Origin: Juglans regia | Taxonomy: Eukaryota; Streptophyta; Magnoliopsida; Fagales; Juglandaceae | Assembly: GCF_001411555.2 (NCBI RefSeq) | Contig: NC_049907.1 | Coordinates: 31,019,001-31,083,000 of the forward strand | Direction: 5' to 3' | Length of the DNA stretch: 64,000 nt | In this document: piece after piece, positions 44,903 through 56,700 of the stretch | How positions within the stretch are numbered: position 1 is the stretch's first letter | Layout of the letters: each line of letters begins with the position of its first letter | Program-made: the position numbers and the translations under genes | Notes under the pieces: generated by a model | The model's database searches: none | What the model was told of the DNA's origin: nothing | Seen by the model: the letters and a program-made list of their open reading frames with translations, nothing else

Positions 44903-46442
44903 GGTGTTAGTTGTTTGTGTTTTATGGCTAGGGTCAACTGTGTTGGATTTGTGTTGGATAATGTTGTGCAGTAGTGGTTAAATATATGGTAGACGCTGGA
45001 ATTATTAGTGTTAGTAGAAACTGCAACCATATGGTAGAAATTGTATTGGTAGAAACTGCAATTATTTGTGTTAGATTTGTGTTTTATGTTTTATGCTAAT
45101 GGTTCAGTAGTGGTAGAAACTGTGTTGGATTTGCGTGGTTATATATCTGGAGGAATATGTTTTGACTTATGGGCAGAAGACTGTGATTATATATGGGAGC
45201 TATTTGCTTTTCTTTGTCTTGTTCTTGTCAGGGTACTCTCTCAATTCCAGTGTGTATATTGATTAATTCCAGTGTATATTATATTGAGGGTGAGAGAATA
45301 TACACACACTGGAAGGGTTGGACAAATTCATTAATTCCACATATTGTTGTTTTAAGACAGTGTGGTATGTGAAGGGTCTGATACAGAATGTTGTTTCTTC
45401 CAGTTTTCTTCCTTGTCTATTACCAAGTAACCATTTTATTTTATATCGTTTTCAAGTCACTGTGTTAAAGGCTAAAAGGCCCTTTGAATCCATGAGATCT
45501 TTTTGGGAATTAGATAATCAAGGACAAGCAGGTTTGGGTTTTAGATTGGAGTCATGTTGGGGTTTGGGTGAGTTCCATCTTATATTTGAAATATTAGTTT
45601 ATGCTATTCTACTTAGGTTTTGAATGCACATGCTTTGACTTGCTATATCCTGCCCTATGGGATTTGTTTAATATAGATATATCTTGGTTTGTGATGGGTT
45701 CAAGAGGATTTACTAAAACCTCTCCCAATTAGATAACAATCGAAAGAGACTGGAGGGATTTGAAGGTAATTTATGACCGTGAAGTATCTAGAAGGCCTAT
45801 AATTGCATTGAACCAAAAAAGGGTCTATTCTTTTTGGGAAAAAAGAATAGACCAAAAAAGAACCAAAAATAACTATATGATAATTTAATATTCTAATGCA
45901 TCAGTTAAGAGTATGAATCTAAATTCATGTAAAGAAATCTAGAGGTGACCAGTGAAGTGAGCTCCAAAGAATGAGCTGATTCTGGGAAAAAACCATGAGA
46001 GCAGAGCTAAGCAATTATTGCAATTTGTTGGTTTTTAGTGGCACACTACGACTTATATTAGTCAATGAATGACATCACTGTTCTTGTATATAGTGCCAGG
46101 TAGGTTTTTTATTTATTTATTTATTTATTTTTATCATAATTCAAGTTTGTCTCCATCATTCTCTGAATAAGTTTAAGTATTGAATTTGAAACATAGAAGA
46201 TATTTGTTGTATTAGTTTAATGACATGCAATATGAGCAATCTATGTATCCAAAATCAGAAAGTTGAGTATGATTCATAATTCTTGGAAGAGAATGAGAAT
46301 GAGAGAAAAATAATAAAGAAAGAGAGAATGGAGTGTATTTGCAAAATATTAAAAAAAATTAAAATATTATTAAAATAATATTATTATATTATTATTTTGA
46401 CTTTATGATGGCTAGTTCAACGTGGATTAACCTCTCCAAAGA
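44903..46442. other. Non-coding right arm of the PIF-like element
   Basis: No transposase motif (DDE, GxxxDxxY) could be read in any frame. Frames at 45068-45262 and 45318-45623 are unassigned. A (TTTA)n run is at 46108-46135. GTAGAAACTG phrases repeat at 45015-45125. Confidence 0.5.
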
Positions 46443-46566
46443 GCCAAAACCTCAAATTTTAGTCATAATTTGGACTTGGCAATGCCAATGCTCTTAGAGA
46501 CTAAGCCAAAACCTCAAATTTTAGTCATAATTTGGACTTGGCAATGCCAATGCTCTTAGAGACTAA
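46443..46566 (+). repeat. 62-bp tandem duplication of a transposon end
   Basis: GCCAAAACCTCAAATTTTAG through GCTCTTAGAGACTAA occurs twice in immediate succession (46443-46504, 46505-46566) and is essentially identical. It includes the terminal inverted repeat of the PIF-like element plus the flanking TTAGAGACTAA. Confidence 0.95.
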
Positions 46567-47039
46567 TCTGCAAATATTTTTCTAAGGTTATGATGTTTAG
46601 TTATTTAAATATTTTTAAGATATTAAAATTTCTAACCTTAGATTATGTTATACATAACACATGATTTCATAGTTGGCAACAACAATATGTAAGTTAGCTT
46701 CTAATTTAGCATTGATAATATGACTTTTGACTAGGTGATAAATGCCATTACATGCAAAGTTTACTTCATTTTTTGTATTCATGTAATATTACATGTCAAA
46801 TAATATGAATAACGATGCATGATTACATGACATAAAACATTTGTTTATGCACAAAACCTTTTTGAAAATGTCATAGCCCCAAGTCAGGATGCGGGATTAT
46901 CTTAGTGGAATTCTTCTGTCCACTATGAAATGAGTAAATATGGAGTGGAATCCCTTATGTTGATGAAAAACAATCAACAACCTCGCATGAGATAGTAACG
47001 ATCTTGAATTCGTGCTTTGCATTATTCACCCAGACCTTT
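46494..47039 (+). repeat. Chromovirus-type LTR fragment, right segment
   Basis: Continuation of 40136-41461 beyond the PIF-like insert. It contains GTAAGTTAGCTTCTAA, and at 46868-46930 CATAGCCCCAAGTCAGGAT followed by TTCTTCTGTCCACTATG, parallel to 4372-4440. It is cut at 47039 by the solo LTR insertion. Confidence 0.55.
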
Positions 47040-47619
47040 TGTGACGCCCCCAAATTCCGCTTGGGATCGGACGGACATTTGAAGTGTCGAGACATGCAAC
47101 ACAAGGTTACCTGCCCCCGTTCATGACATATAAGATGCAATATTCCTAACATGCATCTAGCATTATGCAATATTCGCAGCGGATAATTTTTTTTTCTTTA
47201 GCAATACTATGCACCAAACTAAAATATCCCAAATACTTAAAACATACTCCATACTTAACGACATACTAAACAACTAAGATCACAATAATAGTCCATAAGG
47301 TTGTGATCAAAAGAGTGCTGGAGATTGAACTCCACCAATACAAGTAGTAATCTGAGGTAACTATTGAAATACCATCTACGTCGCACCGTCGCTTAGTCGG
47401 CCGTTTCCAGTTGGTCGATTCCCGGTTCTCCTTCAGATCCTATAACAAAATCTACCATTCGGGGGGAATGGTAGTTGGGACTACCATAGTGAGATTTGAT
47501 TACAAATCTCAGCAAGTTAACGGAAAACTTCCACACAGGTTAATGATGCATGCATGGCAGTAAAAGCATGAATGCATAATCAAATCATAAGTAATCATAG
47601 CATAACTTGACATACAACA

Positions 47620-47940
47620 TAACATAACTGGCATAACTTAAACTGAAACTGAAGCTTAGCATGAACGTGACTTGAAACATAGCATGAACGTGAACTTGAA
47701 ATATAACATGGACTTAAAACATAACATGAACGTGAACATGCATAATTTGAACATGAACTTGAACATGACATAACATAAATGTGAACTTGGAACATAACGT
47801 AAATGTGAACATAACATAACATGAACTTGAACCATATTCTTGTCTCATGGGATCACCATGATTGCGTGAACGTAAACTTGAACGTAACATAACGTGAACT
47901 TGAAACATGACTTGAACGTGAAATACATGAACTTGAAATC
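47620..47940 (-). repeat. Degenerate tandem array in the solo LTR
   Basis: Recurring CATGAACGTGAACTTGAAACATAACATGAA-like phrases, the inverted counterpart of the array at 1-190. Copy number and spacing differ between the two LTRs. Confidence 0.75.
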
Positions 47941-48069
47941 TTATTCAATAGACTTAATCATTAAAGTGACCATATGGGTGCTACACAGGTCCCCTTGAGC
48001 CGTGTGTCCCTGCCGATTACCGCATCACATCACAGGTTTCTATACCAGCTGTGAGTGCGTTAATACGTA

Positions 48070-48222
48070 CTCCACAGTTGTTGTGGCCCCACGTATTCTA
48101 CGTGTCACAATTGTTGTGTCTCACGTAGTGTATGCTCCACAATTGTTGTGGCCCCATACTTCATGCTCCACAGTTGTTGTGGCCCCATGACTTATTTGTT
48201 TGTGCCACACTTGCTGTGGACA
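48070..48222 (-). repeat. CCACAnTTGTTGTGG hairpin repeats in the solo LTR
   Basis: CCACAGTTGTTGTGG at 48072-48086, CACAATTGTTGTG at about 48106, CCACAATTGTTGTGG at 48137, CCACAGTTGTTGTGG at 48168 and CCACACTTGCTGTGG at 48205. Each is an interrupted palindrome, spaced 31-37 bases apart, and often followed by CCCCA. Confidence 0.85.
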
Positions 48223-51200
48223 CACGTAACGTAATGTGTGGCACCATCGGCGTTAGTGCCTGGCGCGCTCCGGTGACCAGCTAATTAGGCCCCATTCGCA
48301 ACCTGTTGACTGTACTTTGTCAACCCAGGGAATTTCACACCTATTTAGACACTCCAGCGTGAACAAAGGAGTTCCACTAGGATATTACCCCATCCTAGCG
48401 CTTAGGGTCGTGATTGACATGAATAACTTAACTGGCATACATGACATTTCGTAACGTGACGTAACATGATCGTGACATAAAAGACAAAAGTCCTGACGTA
48501 GCATAACATGACATGAACATAAGATGACAGACATGACATACTTCAAGACATAAATGTAACAGAATACATTTCATAACATGGCATACATGTAACATGCAAC
48601 ATTTCGTAACATGGCATACCATATAACAGACAACATTTCATAACATGGTGTAACATGTGACAGTGAATCTTACATGACATGAAATACATGTAACAGATGG
48701 CATACTTAACTTAACATGACATGCTTGCAATGTATAGGAATACGTGACAGAATATCTTTTGTAACAGATGAATAATTCATGACAGAATAAATTCTGTGTA
48801 ACAGATAAATATGTAATGACTTGGCATGGCACATATGATAACATGCATACATACAATTTAGTTCCCTTACTTATCACTCATACACATTAAACTGATAGTA
48901 AGTTAAAAGCTAACTTACCTCGATCGTCGCGTTCTACTAGAATAAAGTGCGAAACACGAGGAACTGTAAAAGGTTATTCTAAAAGTTAGAAATTAATTAC
49001 TAACAATTAGAAATGTGAAAAGAGACAACTTAGAGTAAAATTATCATTTTACCCTCTACATGTGGGCAAATGACCATTTTACCCCCTAACTTAAGGATTT
49101 GATATCCTAATTCCAAAAAATTACCAAAATTTACATTCCTCATGTAAATTTTGTCCCAAACACAAATCTTAACTCAGAAAAATTTAAAACCAATCACAAC
49201 TATGAAAAACTCACTATGGCCGAAACCTACATAGGCCATTTGTCTTATTTTGGTTGCAATTCTTTCAAGTTCCAAAACTCATGAATAAACCAAAATCTTG
49301 TAACAAAGATCTTCCTATCCTAAGTTTAAAAACACCCTTAAAACTATCCATTAAGAAAAAGCTAATTATCAATACCAAACTTTTTGTAAAAAGACCCAAA
49401 CTTTTTAACAAAAAGTAAACCTTAAATCACAAGTTTTGACCTTAATAAAAACATCTCCAAGAATTCCAAAAAATCAAATCTTACTTCTAACATATTCATA
49501 ACATCATCCTAAGATCAAACATGCTTTAAAATATCAAACAAAACTCACCAAAAAACACAAAACAACACTTGGAGTTTTTGGTTTTAAACTTAGTCCAAAA
49601 CAGAAACTGATTTTCCCAATTAACTATGATCAATCTCTTGATCCATGGCTTAAAGACATGTGATCTTCAAACTAACACATCACATGGTTTAAAAATGTGT
49701 CCTAAAGAAGATCCAACCATCAAACTTAAAATCACATGGCTAAAATTTAATAAAACATGGATCTAACTCAAAAACATCAAAGTTTAGGCCTAACCGAAAT
49801 CCTCTTGCATAGAAAATCATATCTTTAAAAATAATACTAAATATCTTCGAAATAACATCCTAACATGTATATAAGAGGCTTAGGATCATCATATAAAAAT
49901 ATCAAAGCCTTTGGAATAAGATTAAACCACGAAATATTCAAACTTTCACCAATCAGAAACTGTTTTTCCACTTCCAGTTTTCAAGTTTCTAACTCTAAGC
50001 AAATCTATCATCAAAAGCTTTATTCATGCAACAAAACCTCAATCAAAATTCATAAACACATGTTAACAACACTCCATAAAATTTTCGGACCAAGATAAGT
50101 CCATTAGCTTGGTCAAAACTTCCAAAACATAACATACTCTCCAGTTTCACGTCCAGAATGACCTTTCCATGGTTAAAAATACTTTTGACCAACCAAATGA
50201 GAATGGAATGAGACTAATAATATATCCATGGAAACTAGACTCAAAGACGAACAACTTATGTGAAGGAATCATCATGCGAAAATACATACAAAGGGTCGTA
50301 AATGGCCACGCAAAAAGTCCCAGAAATCTGCCCGAGAGAGCTCTTTTGGGTTTCTCTCTAAGAACGGGAGAAAGAAGTGATAAAATGGAGAGAAGCATGT
50401 CTTGCACGACTTTAGACTTCTGGAGGGAGAAGTTATGGGCTTGAATGACCCTTGATTGGAGGTGGATATGTGACATAAAGTGGAGAATAGAGAGGGGCAG
50501 ATACTGCTTGCAGCAGCTGTGAATGATGGAGGTTGATGGAGTGGATTTCTCCTTCACATCAAGGCACTATTGGGTGCAGCCAATGGCAGTGGATGGTCTG
50601 CCATGTGGGGGAGGAAACTTCTCCAAGAAGCTTTGCCAAGGTGGCCAATTTCGTGGGTCTTGGTGGGCCCCACCAAGTGGGCTTCAATTTGGGGTTTAAA
50701 GGGGGTTTGGTTAGGGTTTGAGATGCTATCAATCCCAAAATCAATTTTTCTTGGCCCAATCAAATTCCCAAGGTTTAAAAGGTTGAATAATGATGTCATA
50801 ACAATGATTTGATTAATTAATAGCATGTGGAAGTGATTTAATCAAGTGATTAAACACAATGCTAGAAATCGGATTAAAAAGGGTTTGGAGGCCAACTTTA
50901 GGGTTTGGGAAAACCATTTAGGGTTTTGGTTTCAACCAAGCTTTTGGGGTTTCAATTGGATTCCAATCATTTAGGGTTTTGCTAGGGTTGAAACCCTCTT
51001 TGGTCTGGCACAATTTGGTTGAACAGATGAAACACAACTTTGCTTAGGTGGCATGATCTCACACCTTGATTCCTTCACAAATCTATCTAATGGTTCTTCT
51101 TTGTGTCAAGTGTCTAATACCATTCACTAAGTGTGGCTAAAATCTTGCCAAGTGTCCAAATAAAACTTCTCTAACCTAATTTGGACATTCCACACTGTGA

Positions 51201-51770
51201 TTTTGAAAACACTGCAATGGGTGCGCTTATCGAGGTTACTATTCACTCCAAAAAAATACATAATAAACTTAGTACTAAAAAAAATTCTAAATATTCATAT
51301 TAACTTATAGTGAAAATCGTTTAATGAAATTCAACCCCGAAGTGCCCCTAAAAATAATTTCACAATTTTCAACAGACGTTTCGTCCGGAATTATGAAAAT
51401 AAGTTATTGCGCCATAAAATCCTAAATAATCCTCTGAGTCTAATGGCGTAGACCATAACGCATTCTGACACTTCTAACTACCTCAAATAATTAAACTCAT
51501 ATTACTAGCACCATAGTGAGTGATAACACTGACTATGTTGACAGACTAAAACCTATGCGATTGGTCGATTCGTAAAAACTTATGGGGTTTTCACGAGATT
51601 CCTAAAGTCAATAGAAATTTCACCAATGAATTTCTAGCGGGCTGTTACACCTTTGCATTATTGAGTTGGGGCAACATTTATATATTTACCATTTAATATT
51701 ATACTTGTCGATACACATACGTTCAAGTGATTAATAATGCTCGCTTTATCTCAAATTGCAGTTGAGCCTT

Positions 51771-53765
51771 ATGGAACCTAGTGCTACTATGCCTTCGTAG
51801 GGGTTTCAATTAGTCCCTGATGTGATTCATTTGGATAACTCTCTTCCTACAACTAGTCCTCATGTTTGTTGCCCTTCTATCACAAGATCTCGGGGTAGAT
51901 CAGATGTATGGCATCATTTTACTAGGATTGATGACAGGGATCCCAATGAGCACAAAGCTGCATGCAATTACTGTGGTAAGATTTTATTATGTCATTCTAA
52001 AAAATAAGGTACTTCATCCTTGAAATACCATAATGACACATGTATGGCCTCTATTGTTGGTGGGATTAGAAGCGATAACCCCCAATAAAAAATGATTGGA
52101 CTTAGGGAGGATGGGGTGGATGGTACAACTAGCAGTTCTAGTATTGGACTTGTCAAGTACAATGAGGAGAAAATAAGGTTGGCGGTAGCCAAGATGATAA
52201 TTGTGGATGAGCTACCGCATAGATTTGTAGAAAGACACAAATTTAAAGACTTTATGGCTTTAATTGAGACTAGATTTCCAATCTCCTCTCTCATTACTGT
52301 TATGCGAGATTGTATGAAAATGTACGTGTCAGAAAAAGACAAGTTAAATGATATATTCATGGCATCCAATTATAAGATTTGCATCACTACTGACATGTGG
52401 ACATCAATGCAAAATCTTAACTATATATGCATAACATCCAATTTTATTGATAATAATTGGATCTTGCATAAAATGATTATAAGTTTTATGAAAGTTCGTG
52501 ATCATAAAGGAAAAACAATAGGAAGAGAGATCGAGTCATCCGTACTTAGATGGGGCATAAAGAAGATATTTACAATCACGAAAGACAAGGCATTCTCTAA
52601 TACTATGACTATCGATTATTTGAGGAAAATTATTATAGTTAGGGATTGTATGGTATTAGACAATGACTTTATGCACATAAGATGTGCACATATTTTGAAT
52701 CTTATTTTCCATGATAGGTTGAAGGAAATTGATGGATCAATTGTGAAGATTCAAAATGTGGTGAAATATGTAAAGTTTTCCCCTGCAAGATTTGATGAGT
52801 TCAAGTCATGCGCGAAGAGACAAAATATCTTGGGTGGTGCGCTTATTTCCCTTGATATTCCAACTAGGTGGAACTCAACATCCTGATATTAAGTGCAACT
52901 CTCAAGTATTATTCAGTGTTTGAGGTGGTGCAAGATGATGACAATTAGTTTGGCTCATATTTACGTGAGGTTGGAGAAGGACGACAAACTTTAGATGATT
53001 GGAAAATCGTCAAGGTTTTTGTATGATTTTTGAAGATTTTTCTCTATGTCACCTTGCAGATTTCAAGCTCGACTTATGCAACTTCAAATTTTTCCATCAA
53101 AGAAATAGCTACAATCTATAACCATTTGAAAAGATTTTCTGAGTGATGATATGTTGAAAACCATGTCAAATAGGATGCGATCGAGATATGACAAGTATTT
53201 GGGAAATTTTGAAAAAGTAAACAAAATCTTATTTCTTGTGGCTATGCTTGATCCGCGCTTCAAGTTGAAAGTTTTGGAGTTTTGGTTTACAGATTTTCCT
53301 GGCTATGAGCGAGCGTCCGGACTTGTTACAAGGTTAAGGAGGATGATTGAGATGATGTATAAACAGTTTCAAAATCCAATGTAGGTTCAAATAAGGGTCA
53401 GTCAAGTGTGGTGAGACTCAAAGCAACACAACGTCCTATGATGATGAGGATGATCTTTATAGTAGGTATCCGCAGTATTAATCATCAAATGGTGTTGTAG
53501 AGTTCAAATCAGAGTTGGATCGATAGTTTTTGGGGAGCCTTAAAGGATTGACGCCCAACTTTGATATTTTGTTACTTTTGAGTCAACATTTAGCATTAGA
53601 GGTCATGTCTTAGACTCATTCCGTAGCTCATTGGCCCCAACAACAATTGAAGCTCTTATCTGCGCACAAAACCGATTGATGGTTCCCTCCATTAATTATG
53701 ACTCTCAAGATGTAATAGAAGATGCTGAAAGCTACAAGTTAGAAACTGGTAAGATTCATATTTAA
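51771..53765 (+). pseudogene. hAT transposase
   Basis: The start is ATG 51771, placed after a plausible intron end TTGCAG. A BED zinc finger follows: SDVWHHFTRIDDRDPNEHKA, CNYCGK, then LKYHNDTC after a TAA. The next open frame (52092-52886, 264 residues) holds the RNase H-like core region typical of plant RICESLEEPER/DAYSLEEPER-type hAT proteins: ITTDMWTSMQNLNYICIT, then CAHILNLIFHD and PTRWNSTS. The frame 53151-53384 (LVAMLDPRFKLKVLEFWF) is the hAT-like DUF4413 region. Frameshifted FESTFSIRGHVLDSFRSSLA with TIEALICAQNRL (53570-53670) is the dimerisation domain. At least four stops or frameshifts. Terminal inverted repeats were not found. Confidence 0.9.
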
Positions 53766-55002
53766 AGAATATTTTCATATAGTCCTTTCAATTAATTATA
53801 TTTTTAACATAATTAGAGATAACTTTGATGAATATTTTTAATGAGGTTGATTGAAGATTACTTTAATTTTCCCTACTTGAACTTACGACGATTATGAAGT
53901 TCCTTATGGTGTTTTACAATTTTATTTAGAACTTTAGTTGGCTAGCTAACTTATTTAACTTTATACTATTTTCAAGTAAATATAGATTTTTGCATTGTAT
54001 GAAAGGAGTAATCAGCACTATTTCCACTGCAGGGTAGATATATAATCAACATTCAAGTTCAAACAAACATATATAACCTTCTATGATAGATCCAAGTTTC
54101 CACTGCAGGATAGAGTCATTAGATTGATTATAATCAATGTTCAGCTGTAAAATTGATGTTCTCTTTTGAGTCATTAGATTCTTTATAGACGTGCTAAGAA
54201 TTTCAACACTTGGAAATTTGCTTATTCTGGGTTATAAATGTTTCAAAAAATTGTGCTTTGTCTGTGCTTCAATATGTAGGACTTGTGACACAGCTTATCC
54301 ATCCCAGCCACTTGTGTATATCAAGCAGAAGAGAATATGTTAGAATATTCAAGAGAATAGGTTAGAATATTCTGTCAATCAGCAGTAGATTGTTTTGTTT
54401 GCTAATGAGCAATGGTTGTCTGTTGTTGGTCCAAAGTTGATGCACCTTCTAATTTACTCATAAAAGAAAAGCACAAAAGAAAAACACACACACACACACA
54501 CAAAGGCCTACTTTAGGTCTTGTGCTCTCCATTAGCTTATGAATATCTATGACTATCAAGTGTTGGATTGTAGTTTCCCTCAACTTTGGACTTTTAAATC
54601 AGTATTTTTAGTTTTTGTAATGGTCAATTCAAATCTTCCTAAATATATGATTACCTTTTGAATGTTTTATTTATATGCACAATGTGGTTTTGTGACAGGA
54701 TAGTTATTGGTGATGTCTACAATGTTGGTAAAGAGTATGCCACTTGAGTTGCTTCTTCCAATGGCTGCGCATGTGCCCCATCATCCCTGATTGCAACATA
54801 ATATGATAGTGAATATATACCTTGTGTAGGACGTTCCCAGTTTTGTATGATTGTTGAAGTTTGCTATTTTGCTTCTCACATGGAGTTGTGCTCTCCTTCT
54901 AATCCTCACACTGTTATATACATAAACCACATTTTGTTATGTTAGGAAATTTGTATTGCAAATTTGCACATTGTGCTCTCTTGTAAATTTGAAGTCTGTA
55001 TT
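53766..55002. other. Non-coding spacer right of the hAT gene
   Basis: AT-rich DNA with an (AC)n tract at 54488-54503 and a duplicated phrase TTTCCACTGCAGG (54027 and 54098). No gene recognised. It may include the hAT 3' end. Confidence 0.5.
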
Positions 55003-55297
55003 TTTTTCTTTTTTTTTTAATAAAAGTCAGGGCCCCATGTCCAAGAGTGGTCCCTACCTCAAGATTTATTAGAGATCCCTCACTTATGGCGGAGGAATAC
55101 CATGGTTACATCAAGTTCAAACACCTAAGATTACAAAATAAACAAAAATGCCCAACCCCAAAGGTGAAAGCCAACCACTGAAACCAAAACCGAGCCAAAC
55201 CCTCCAGAAAAACGTCTAAACAAGAAACCTCATCTCTCTCTAATATAAGGAATACCCAAACGATCCATACTAATCAAACCTCGCAAACGGGTTTGTA

Positions 55298-55822
55298 CTA
55301 CATCCGAACCAACAAAATCTGAGTTAACTTAACTCCATGCGAACCTTCGTTCGCCAAAAAATCAGCTACCATATTTGCTTCCAGAAAAATGTGCCTAAAC
55401 CGTGCATTGATCTCATATGCAAGCTCTCTAATCACCTCCCAAAAGTCCCAAAGAAACCAAAGTCGAAAAATTCTGGATGCAAGCCAATTCATGACAACCG
55501 TTGAATCCGACTCCACTAAAACATCATGCAACCTCAAACTTTTGCATAACCAAAGGCCATCAAGTAATGCTCTACATTCTGCAATAGTATTAGATGCAAA
55601 GCCATAGGTGTATGCAAAACCTGCTATAACACTACCATTGTAATCTCGAATAACACCTCCACCCCCTGCCTCTCCGAAATTGTTACAAGCACCACCATCA
55701 ACATTCAATTTCATTCTTCCTATCTCTGGCAATTTCCATTTAATAAAAATCGATCTTTTCTTATGAATAGGGACAATCGGAATATTTAATCTTTCCATCA
55801 CCAAACTATCATTATTTCTCAT
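55298..55822 (-). CDS. LINE D RNase H, uninterrupted frame
   Basis: A 174-codon open frame with all four catalytic acidic residues in context: LNVDGGACNNFGEAGGGGVI (Asp), TIAECRALLDGL (Glu), VLVESDSTVVMNWL (Asp) and EANMVADFLANEG (Asp). It is the C-terminal domain of ORF2; the ATG at its start is internal and probably not a translation start. Being intact while the upstream RT is broken could be chance or recent origin. Sequence style matches LINE A but is less decayed. Confidence 0.85.
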   Translation of the reverse strand: MRNNDSLVMERLNIPIVPIHKKRSIFIKWKLPEIGRMKLNVDGGACNNFGEAGGGGVIRDYNGSVIAGFAYTYGFASNTIAECRALLDGLWLCKSLRLHDVLVESDSTVVMNWLASRIFRLWFLWDFWEVIRELAYEINARFRHIFLEANMVADFLANEGSHGVKLTQILLVRM

Positions 55823-55916
55823 ATGCTAGAATTTTTTCAGCTTGCAAGAAACATCTTTAAGTAAAAACTTCACAGTTCGAATAACATCTTCTATCTTAAA
55901 TAACATATCTTCCATT

Positions 55917-56700
55917 CTAGCCGCACATCGAGACTTCCATAAAGCCCAAGAAATAATAATAGGAAGAGCACCACGTATCCAACCTACTTGAGAGTGAGCC
56001 GTCGCTCACTACCACGCAAACAACACTCCAGTTTTGGATTAGCGGTAGCCTTATCTGATAAAGGTTTGCAAAAAACTTCCACACCTTTTGAGCACCTGTC
56101 CCCTCACATAAAATATGATGCATCATTCCCACTTGAGGCATGGCACAACAGTGGCATTTAGAAGCTAACATAATGCCCAGGTGTTGAATAATATCATCAG
56201 TCGACACTGCTCCTTTCTTCGCCTTCCAACAAAAGAAGGACATTTTCTTGGGAATATCCGCTTGCCAAAGCCACTTCCTCCATTCACATACTTGACCACG
56301 TTGCCTAGAAATATCCCAGGTAGATTTAGTGGTGAATTCTCCATCTAAAGAATGTTTCCAATTCAAAACATCCCACCCCTGCCTAAGCCGCACACTTGAT
56401 TCACAAATTTGATTCAACACCTCAGGCATGACCAAGTCCCGAATACCTTCAATTTTCAGACCCCTTTCATCAATTACTTTAGCAACCAATAATTGGCTAC
56501 TTCCTACCACAAGACAAATATCCTTCAAAGGACCACACCCCACCCAATTATCCATCCAAAAATTTAACTAACTAGTCCCAACAATGTACTTTCAATTCAA
56601 AATCACTTTAGGCATTAACGCTATTACGCCCTTCCAAAACCGAGAGCCTTTGTTCACTTGCATCACATTATAAATATGATCCCACCCAAGGTACTTCTTT
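55917..56700 (-). pseudogene. LINE D zf-RVT domain
   Basis: The open frame 56555-55917 holds GEFTTKSTWDISRQRG, WRKWLWQADIPKKMSFFCWK, and ASKCHCCAMPQVGMMHHILC with the zinc-binding Cys/His set. Upstream sequence to RT is frameshifted. Confidence 0.82.

Larger units (their letters stand above)
41462..46493 (+). mobile_element. PIF/Harbinger-like element, accessory gene only, target duplication TTA
   Basis: The left end GAGCACTGGAATTGGCC and the inverted right end GAGCATTGGCATTGCC agree at 13 of 16 positions. Both are flanked by TTA (41459-41461, 46494-46496), the usual PIF/Harbinger target. Inside is a Myb/SANT-like ORF1 gene (43740-44605), as expected of this superfamily. No DDE transposase frame was found in the remaining space. 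The element holds a TRIM and a Tourist-like MITE. A 62-bp tandem duplication of the right end (to 46555, also followed by TTA) makes the exact right boundary ambiguous. Confidence 0.6.
47040..51649 (-). mobile_element. Solo LTR, 4.6 kb, target duplication CCTTT
   Basis: The plus-strand reading starts TGTGACGCCCCC and ends GGGCTGTTACA, with CCTTT at 47035-47039 and 51650-51654. Similarity of its plus-strand start to the inverted sequence at 695-791, whose direction is inferred from the 8642 LTR end next to a primer site, puts it on the minus strand (start TGTAACAGCCCG). There is no gag or pol between the ends, so it is an LTR-LTR recombination product. It contains the tandem AACGTGAACTTGAAACATA array (47640-47940), hairpin repeats near 48072-48220, and a region rich in gene-like promoter phrases. 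The length fits the long LTRs of Tekay/Del-type elements. Confidence 0.9.

Noticed and set aside
47620..48222. Short regular repeats considered as a CRISPR-like array
   Set aside because: Units are degenerate, spacing is irregular, the sequence is part of a plant LTR, and CRISPR arrays are not expected in a plant nuclear genome.
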